From assembly GCA_021802325.1 (NCBI GenBank), contig JAKAAM010000001.1, positions 10,675 to 74,674 of the forward strand: 64,000 nt of DNA. The letters are read 5' to 3'. A model generated the notes under the pieces. That model ran no database searches. It saw nothing but the letters and a program-made list of their open reading frames with translations, and was not told the origin of the DNA. A program made the translations under genes and the position numbers. Every line of letters starts with the position of its first letter. Position 1 is the stretch's first letter. The stretch comes from Nitrospirota bacterium (GTDB taxonomy: Bacteria > Nitrospirota_A > Leptospirillia > Leptospirillales > Leptospirillaceae). Shown here one piece after another: positions 57,195-64,000 of this stretch.

Positions 57195-58807
57195 GAGTCA
57201 TGACCCCCGAAGAAATGAGGGAAACGGACGGAAGGGCGGTCCGGGATTTCGGGATTTCTGAAGAAATCTTGATGGAGCGAGCCGGCATGGCGGTTTCCCG
57301 GGTTTGTCGGGAATGGCTCGGAAGGACAGCTCTCCGCTCAGGTCGCCGGCCGGTTCTTGCAGTGGCCGGAGGAGGCCACAATGGCGCTGACAGTCTGGTG
57401 GCCCTGCGCGATCTTGTCAGCCTCGGATACTCGGGAGAGGCGTTTGTGGTCGTAGAGGAAGCAAACCGGCAGTCCCCGGCGCTTCTTCGCGAGATCGATC
57501 GCCTTCGGCGCATGGAGGTTCCCGTCCGCTTTCCGTCGGAGGGAGGGGGCCGCCATCGGATATCCCACGCCGGCCTGATCATCGACGGAATCCTGGGGAC
57601 AGGGTTCCGGGGTGAGTTGCCGGAGGATCTCCTCCGGCTTGTCGAGGCAATGAACCAGTCGGCCGCTTCCGGCATTCCGGTCGTCAGTGTCGACATTCCC
57701 TCCGGGGTGGACGGCCGCACGGGGGCCGTAGGCCGTTCGGCGGTCCGGGCCGCAACCACGGTGACTTTCGGGGCTCCGAAGTGGGGGCTGCTTGTCGATC
57801 CCGGAACGCGCTATGCGGGTGAGATCCGGCTTTCGAGGATTGGTTTTCCATCCGCTCTTCTGGAGGGAGGCTCCGGATCCTGTCTGACCATCCGCGAAGC
57901 CATGGGACTTCTTCCGCGCCGATATCCGGAGATCCACAAGGGACAGGCCGGCCATGTCCTGATCGCCGGGGGAAGCTTCGGGAAGGCGGGGGCGCCTCTT
58001 CTGGCCGCCCGGGGAGCTCTCCGGGCGGGGGCGGGTCTGGTGACCCTTCTTTGGGACCGAGACCTTTCCGGTTACTCAAATGCCTTCCCCGAGGTCATGG
58101 GCCGATTCTTTAACCCCTCAAACCCTGATCCCGGCGCAATCCGGGGGACCTTCGAGGGGATCGATGCCATGGGCTGCGGGCCGGGACTCCCTGACGACGA
58201 GGGAACGCGGATATTGATGGAAACACTTCTCTCCGGATTCCCGGGTCCGGTGGTGGCCGATGCCGGAACCTTCAGCCTCTTCGCGGGCCGTCCCGAACGG
58301 GTGGCGGAGCTTCGTGGAGGAAAAAAACTCGTGTTGACACCCCACCCCGGGGAGTTGGGGCGCTTTCTGGGGGTCGGGACCCCGGAGGTTCTGAAGGAGC
58401 CCCTGGATATGGCCCTGTCCGGAGCCCGGAAGGCGAACGGGGTGCTTCTTTTGAAAGGGGCGCGGACCCTCGTGGTCGATGCGGCCGGGCGCCATTATGT
58501 CAACCTGACAGGAGATCCGGTCATGGCCGGGGCCGGAATGGGGGACGTCCTCACCGGGATGATCGCGGCCTTCCTTGGCCAGGGCATGGAACCATTCGAG
58601 GCCGCCTGCCTGGGGGCCTTCATACATGGGGCGGCGGGAGAGCGTCTAGGTCGGGGCTCCTCCAGAGGGCGCTTGGCCTCGGAGCTGGCGGACGAAATCC
58701 CCGGGCTCCTTTCCGACTGGGAGCCGTTGTCAGATCCCCCCCCACTTCCGGAGGAGGAACCGCTCACCTTGTGGCCGGTCCGCCCTCCCGCTGGAGGGAA
58801 CCGATGA
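57191..58807 (+). CDS. nnr: Bifunctional NAD(P)H-hydrate repair enzyme
   Basis: Nnr repairs hydrated NAD(P)H. The N-terminal YjeF_N epimerase (~1-220: 'G-G-G-H-N-G-A-D', 'D-I-P-S-G-V-D-G') interconverts R and S forms. The C-terminal ADP-dependent dehydratase (~230-520: 'K-G-Q-A-G-H-V-L', 'D-A-G-T', 'L-T-P-H-P-G-E', 'G-x-G-M-G-D-V-L-T-G') restores the dinucleotide. The total of 538 residues is a little longer than E. coli because of a Pro-rich C-terminal tail. ATG 57191 overlaps acpS by four bases. Both halves look intact. Confidence 0.93.
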   Translation: MRVMTPEEMRETDGRAVRDFGISEEILMERAGMAVSRVCREWLGRTALRSGRRPVLAVAGGGHNGADSLVALRDLVSLGYSGEAFVVVEEANRQSPALLREIDRLRRMEVPVRFPSEGGGRHRISHAGLIIDGILGTGFRGELPEDLLRLVEAMNQSAASGIPVVSVDIPSGVDGRTGAVGRSAVRAATTVTFGAPKWGLLVDPGTRYAGEIRLSRIGFPSALLEGGSGSCLTIREAMGLLPRRYPEIHKGQAGHVLIAGGSFGKAGAPLLAARGALRAGAGLVTLLWDRDLSGYSNAFPEVMGRFFNPSNPDPGAIRGTFEGIDAMGCGPGLPDDEGTRILMETLLSGFPGPVVADAGTFSLFAGRPERVAELRGGKKLVLTPHPGELGRFLGVGTPEVLKEPLDMALSGARKANGVLLLKGARTLVVDAAGRHYVNLTGDPVMAGAGMGDVLTGMIAAFLGQGMEPFEAACLGAFIHGAAGERLGRGSSRGRLASELADEIPGLLSDWEPLSDPPPLPEEEPLTLWPVRPPAGGNR

Positions 58808-59541
58808 GCGGAGAGGCTCGAAGGAAGGTCCTTGACGGGACGGACGGTCTCGCCGTCTATCTGCGCTATCTGGGCGAGACCGTCCCGGACTTTGCTCTTG
58901 CGAAAGGGCTTGCCTCTTCCTCCGTTAGCCCCGGAGAGGCGGCTGCTCCTTCCGAAGGGGGAGCTCCGGACGGCGAGATGCTTCTGGCCGAACTTCGTGA
59001 GCAGGCCCGGTCCTGTACCCGCTGCGCCCTGTCCTCCACCCGAACGCAGGTTGTCTTCGGAGAGGGGAATCCCAAGGCGACTCTCATGTTCGTGGGGGAG
59101 GGGCCGGGGGCGGACGAGGATGCCACGGGTCGTCCCTTCGTGGGAAGGGCGGGGGAACTTCTGACGAAGATGATCGGGGCCATGGGATTCGAGCGGCGGG
59201 AGGTCTATATCGCCAACATCGTCAAATGCCGTCCTCCAGGAAACCGCGTTCCCGAGGACGCCGAACGCCAGGCTTGCCTGCCTTTCCTGCAGCGGCAGAT
59301 CGCTCTCATCGCCCCCCGGACGATCGTCCTTCTGGGGCAGACGGCGGCGTCCTCCCTCCTGGGTCAGACGGGAGGAATCTCCCGGCTTCGGGGGAGGGAG
59401 TCGCGCCTGTCCCTCTTTCCGGAGATCCGGGTCATGCCGACCTACCATCCGGCCTATCTCCTCCGAAATCCCTCCGCCAAAGCGGAGGTCTGGGAAGATC
59501 TCAAACAGGTGATGGCCTGGCTCGGAAAGGATCGGCCATGA
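58804..59541 (+). CDS. Family 4 uracil-DNA glycosylase
   Basis: The enzyme removes uracil from DNA using an iron-sulfur-containing UDG fold. The 245-residue protein has the four cluster cysteines (Cys71, Cys74, Cys142, Cys158), motif A 'G-E-G-P-G-A-D-E-D-x-x-G-R-P-F-V-G-R-A-G', 'N-I-V-K-C-R-P-P-G-N-R' and motif B 'T-Y-H-P-A-Y-L-L-R'. The N-terminal ~60 residues are a low-complexity extension. It lies between nnr and lapA, with ATGA overlaps on both sides. Together with mutS it adds DNA repair to the operon. Confidence 0.93.
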   Translation: MSGEARRKVLDGTDGLAVYLRYLGETVPDFALAKGLASSSVSPGEAAAPSEGGAPDGEMLLAELREQARSCTRCALSSTRTQVVFGEGNPKATLMFVGEGPGADEDATGRPFVGRAGELLTKMIGAMGFERREVYIANIVKCRPPGNRVPEDAERQACLPFLQRQIALIAPRTIVLLGQTAASSLLGQTGGISRLRGRESRLSLFPEIRVMPTYHPAYLLRNPSAKAEVWEDLKQVMAWLGKDRP

Positions 59542-59790
59542 GACTTTTTCTGGGGCTTGTTCTCGTCGTGGCAGGATGGCTTTTCATGGTGGAAAACGAC
59601 CAGGAACACATCACCATCACGCTTCCCGGGTCGGGGCAGATCGGTCCCTTTTCCGTGGGAGTGGTGGTGTTGGGTGCGGTTCTGACGGGGATCCTCCTCT
59701 GCCTCCTGGGAGGGGTTCTTCTGAAGGTGGTCTCAAGGCTGAAAAAATCCCGCTCCCCCGAAGGCGGGAGTTCGGTATCCGAACCGCCTC

Positions 59791-59804
<14 letters not shown>
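59538..59804 (+). CDS. LapA-domain (DUF1049) membrane protein
   Basis: The 88-residue protein has two hydrophobic helices (about 3-17 and 37-60) separated by a short polar loop, and a basic C-terminal tail, the layout of LapA/YciS proteins. E. coli LapA works with LapB in controlling lipopolysaccharide synthesis. No lapB is adjacent, so the role here is uncertain. The start ATG 59538 overlaps the glycosylase gene by four bases, and its end overlaps mutS by 14. Inner membrane. Confidence 0.78.
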
Positions 59805-62364
<2,560 letters not shown>

Positions 62365-62375
62365 AGGAGACATCA

Positions 62376-63542
62376 ATGATGGAAACCATGCCGGGTGACC
62401 CGGAAAAACCAATCGAGGAGCTCGTCGAGATCCTTCGACAAGGTCCCCCCTCGGAAGTGTTGAAGGATGACGAGCTGTCGATGCGGTTTTCCGACATCCT
62501 GGACTTCCTCTCGGAGGACCGTCAGCTTGGGGAACTGGCCCAGCTTTCGGAAATGACCCCGGACTGGTCCCTCTTCATCCGGAACTATCTCGAGATCTCT
62601 CACGACCGGTTCGATCTCGAATTGGATGAAATCGGGGACGAGTCCATGGAAGAGGATCTGCATGAGCCGGGGGATGCCGTCTTCGGAATCGGCCTTCTCG
62701 TGGATCTCGACCAGCCCCTTCCCGAAGTCCTGACCCTCGATGCCCTGGCTCCTCTGGCCCGGATTCTTGAAACGGCCCTCTCCGACTCCTCGAAGGTCGC
62801 CCAGGTCTTCCTCCATCCTCGGGTCCTGTCTTTTGCAGATATTTATACTTTTTCGTATGATAGCCGGCGAGGATTCGTCGAGGAGCGGATAAACTTCGGA
62901 TTTTCAATGGATTCGTCAGGCAGCTTTGATGAGGTGCCGGTCATGATGGCGGACGCTCTTCTCGGGGACTGGGATCAGCCCGCCGACGATCTTATGGCCC
63001 CTTCCGACCCTGTCCTTCGATCTTTCGGCTCCTCCCGCGAGTCGGGGAGGGGGGCGCTGGTGGGTGTGGTCCGAATGACACCTCCTCCCTCCGGAGACTG
63101 GGGGGAAGTCCTCGATGAATGCTTTGCGGGAACCCTTCAGGAAGAGGTGGGGGAGGCCGTCTCCCGTATTTTCGATCTTGCCCGGCCTTTTCCGGAAGGG
63201 GAGGCAGAAGGGGGCCATGTGTCGCTCGTTCCCTGGTCTCTGCTCCTTCCGATGGCGGCGACGATCGAGTTGGGGGCCTCTCTGGCCAAAAGCCTTGACG
63301 AGGAGTCGATTCACCCGGAACGCGTCGCCATGACGCCTGTCTGGCGCGACAGGGTGCTCTGGATCGAGGTGGAGGGGCGTTTCGGTAAAAACAAGCCGGC
63401 CCGATTTCTGGCGGTGGACGAATATGTCGCTCAATTCATGGAACATTACGTTCCCGGAGTCATGGAGTCGATGATGGGGCTCTCGGTCCGTTGGAACAAG
63501 AGGAAAGGCGGGGGAAGGTTTCTTTCCCTGGGGGTCGTCTAG
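62376..63542 (+). CDS. Hypothetical acidic soluble protein
   Basis: The 388-residue protein has no signal or membrane segment and is strongly acidic, especially in the first 120 residues (many Glu, Asp and Leu). The C-terminal third has mixed alpha/beta character with 'F-L-A-V-D-E-Y-V-A-Q-F-M'. I recognise no domain. AAAGGAG lies 6 bases before the ATG at 62376, and it follows mutS by 11 bases, so it is probably part of the same transcript. It could be a late operon member unrelated to repair. Length and even coding quality say it is real. Confidence 0.7.
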   Translation: MMETMPGDPEKPIEELVEILRQGPPSEVLKDDELSMRFSDILDFLSEDRQLGELAQLSEMTPDWSLFIRNYLEISHDRFDLELDEIGDESMEEDLHEPGDAVFGIGLLVDLDQPLPEVLTLDALAPLARILETALSDSSKVAQVFLHPRVLSFADIYTFSYDSRRGFVEERINFGFSMDSSGSFDEVPVMMADALLGDWDQPADDLMAPSDPVLRSFGSSRESGRGALVGVVRMTPPPSGDWGEVLDECFAGTLQEEVGEAVSRIFDLARPFPEGEAEGGHVSLVPWSLLLPMAATIELGASLAKSLDEESIHPERVAMTPVWRDRVLWIEVEGRFGKNKPARFLAVDEYVAQFMEHYVPGVMESMMGLSVRWNKRKGGGRFLSLGVV

Positions 63543-63547
63543 GGTCC

Positions 63548-64000
63548 GTGTCCGCAAAACTCACGTTGTTCTGGCTTTGCCTCCTTATCGAAATCTTGCC
63601 GCTCGGCCCGGCCTGGGGCATCGAGGAGCCTTCTCCGCCACTTTTCTCCCGATCCTTTCCTGAGGGCAGGATCACCCTGGCGGCAGGGGCCGGACGGCTC
63701 TTCCTTCTGTCCGAGAAGGCTGGATCCCTCTATCGGCTTGATCCGCGTACGGGCAACCTCTCCCTTCGAATCTCCGGACTCAAGAATCCCCGGGACATGG
63801 CGGTCGGGCGATACGGAGGCCGCCTTCTGGTCGATCTCGAGTCGAGCCGCTCTCTTTTGATTCTTCCGGCCGAGGAGGCCGGCCCCCCCTTCGAGCGGAC
63901 CGTGGGACTCAATCCGGGCCAGATCCTGGGAGGGGCGGACGACCGCTACTACCTCACCGCCAGAGCCGTCCACATTCTCTATGCGCTGGATCCCGATCGG
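63548..64000 (+). CDS. Secreted protein of unknown function, 3' end outside window
   Basis: An open frame of 151 codons begins with GTG at 63548 and runs off the window. It starts with a signal peptide-like segment 'L-T-L-F-W-L-C-L-L-I-E-I-L-P-L' followed by 'G-P-A-W-G', so export is likely. Repeating short segments such as 'G-R-L-F-L-L-S-E-K-A-G-S-L-Y-R-L-D-P-R-T-G' and 'G-R-L-L-V-D-L-E' look like beta-propeller blades (NHL/PQQ-like). The start has a weak ribosome-binding site, and the gene follows the acidic protein by only 5 bases. Confidence 0.6.
   Translation, partial: MSAKLTLFWLCLLIEILPLGPAWGIEEPSPPLFSRSFPEGRITLAAGAGRLFLLSEKAGSLYRLDPRTGNLSLRISGLKNPRDMAVGRYGGRLLVDLESSRSLLILPAEEAGPPFERTVGLNPGQILGGADDRYYLTARAVHILYALDPDR

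Overview
The window is ordinary chromosome: about 64 kb, GC-rich by eye and densely coded, with no insertion sequence, prophage or CRISPR array that I can see. Lipoproteins, RlpA, LapA, MutS and outer-envelope-type genes point to a Gram-negative bacterium. Oxygen-dependent protoporphyrinogen oxidase, a cbb3-like haem-copper oxidase and a secreted cytochrome c point to aerobic respiration. A DivIVA/YggT/YggU cluster, a hopanoid radical-SAM gene and stand-alone housekeeping operons fit a Nitrospirota-like lineage such as Leptospirillum. That placement is inference from gene content and protein style, not from a search.

Layout. 1-1 kb is the end of a ylm/divIVA-type cell-division cluster. 1-7 kb holds glk-pgl (minus), hpnH with a PPP-type phosphatase (plus), and hemY (minus). 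7.4-10.8 kb is the proteostasis block tig-clpP-clpX. 10.8-15.7 kb carries envelope and lipid genes (lipoprotein, pgsA, DUF512 radical-SAM, ispE). tRNA-Gln, prs, rplY, pth, ychF, rpsF, ssb, rpsR, a DUF2232 membrane protein and rlpA follow to 22 kb. 22-26 kb has small unknowns, rimO and a chemoreceptor. 26.4-29.9 kb is a stand-alone cbb3-like oxidase subunit I, divergent from a Cys-rich PAS sigma-54 activator. A near-perfect -24/-12 promoter lies in front of the oxidase, so the pair looks like a dedicated regulatory circuit. 30.3-36.1 kb contains a membrane protein, an unusual membrane-anchored triple-AAA protein, and uvrC. 36.1-44 kb is mostly minus-strand: ftsY, ybeY, phoH, usp, a cytochrome c, a beta-hydroxyacid dehydrogenase, a prepilin peptidase and a thiol-disulfide protein. 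tRNA-Thr, a DUF4337 protein and a lipoprotein follow. 45.3-54.2 kb is the classical rimP-nusA-infB-ylxP-rbfA-truB-rpsO-pnp translation/RNA operon, with a long hairpin leader before pnp. 54.2-54.6 kb is an isolated 40-residue membrane-peptide unit. 54.8-62.4 kb is a tightly coupled operon (M16 peptidase, pdxJ, acpS, nnr, udg, lapA, mutS), followed by two unrecognised genes, the last cut by the window edge.

The most promising leads are the sigma-54/oxidase circuit, the triple-AAA membrane protein coupled to uvrC, the 40-residue peptide that resembles a small oxidase subunit, the trigger factor with a histidine tail, and the paired palindromes on the hpnH promoter.
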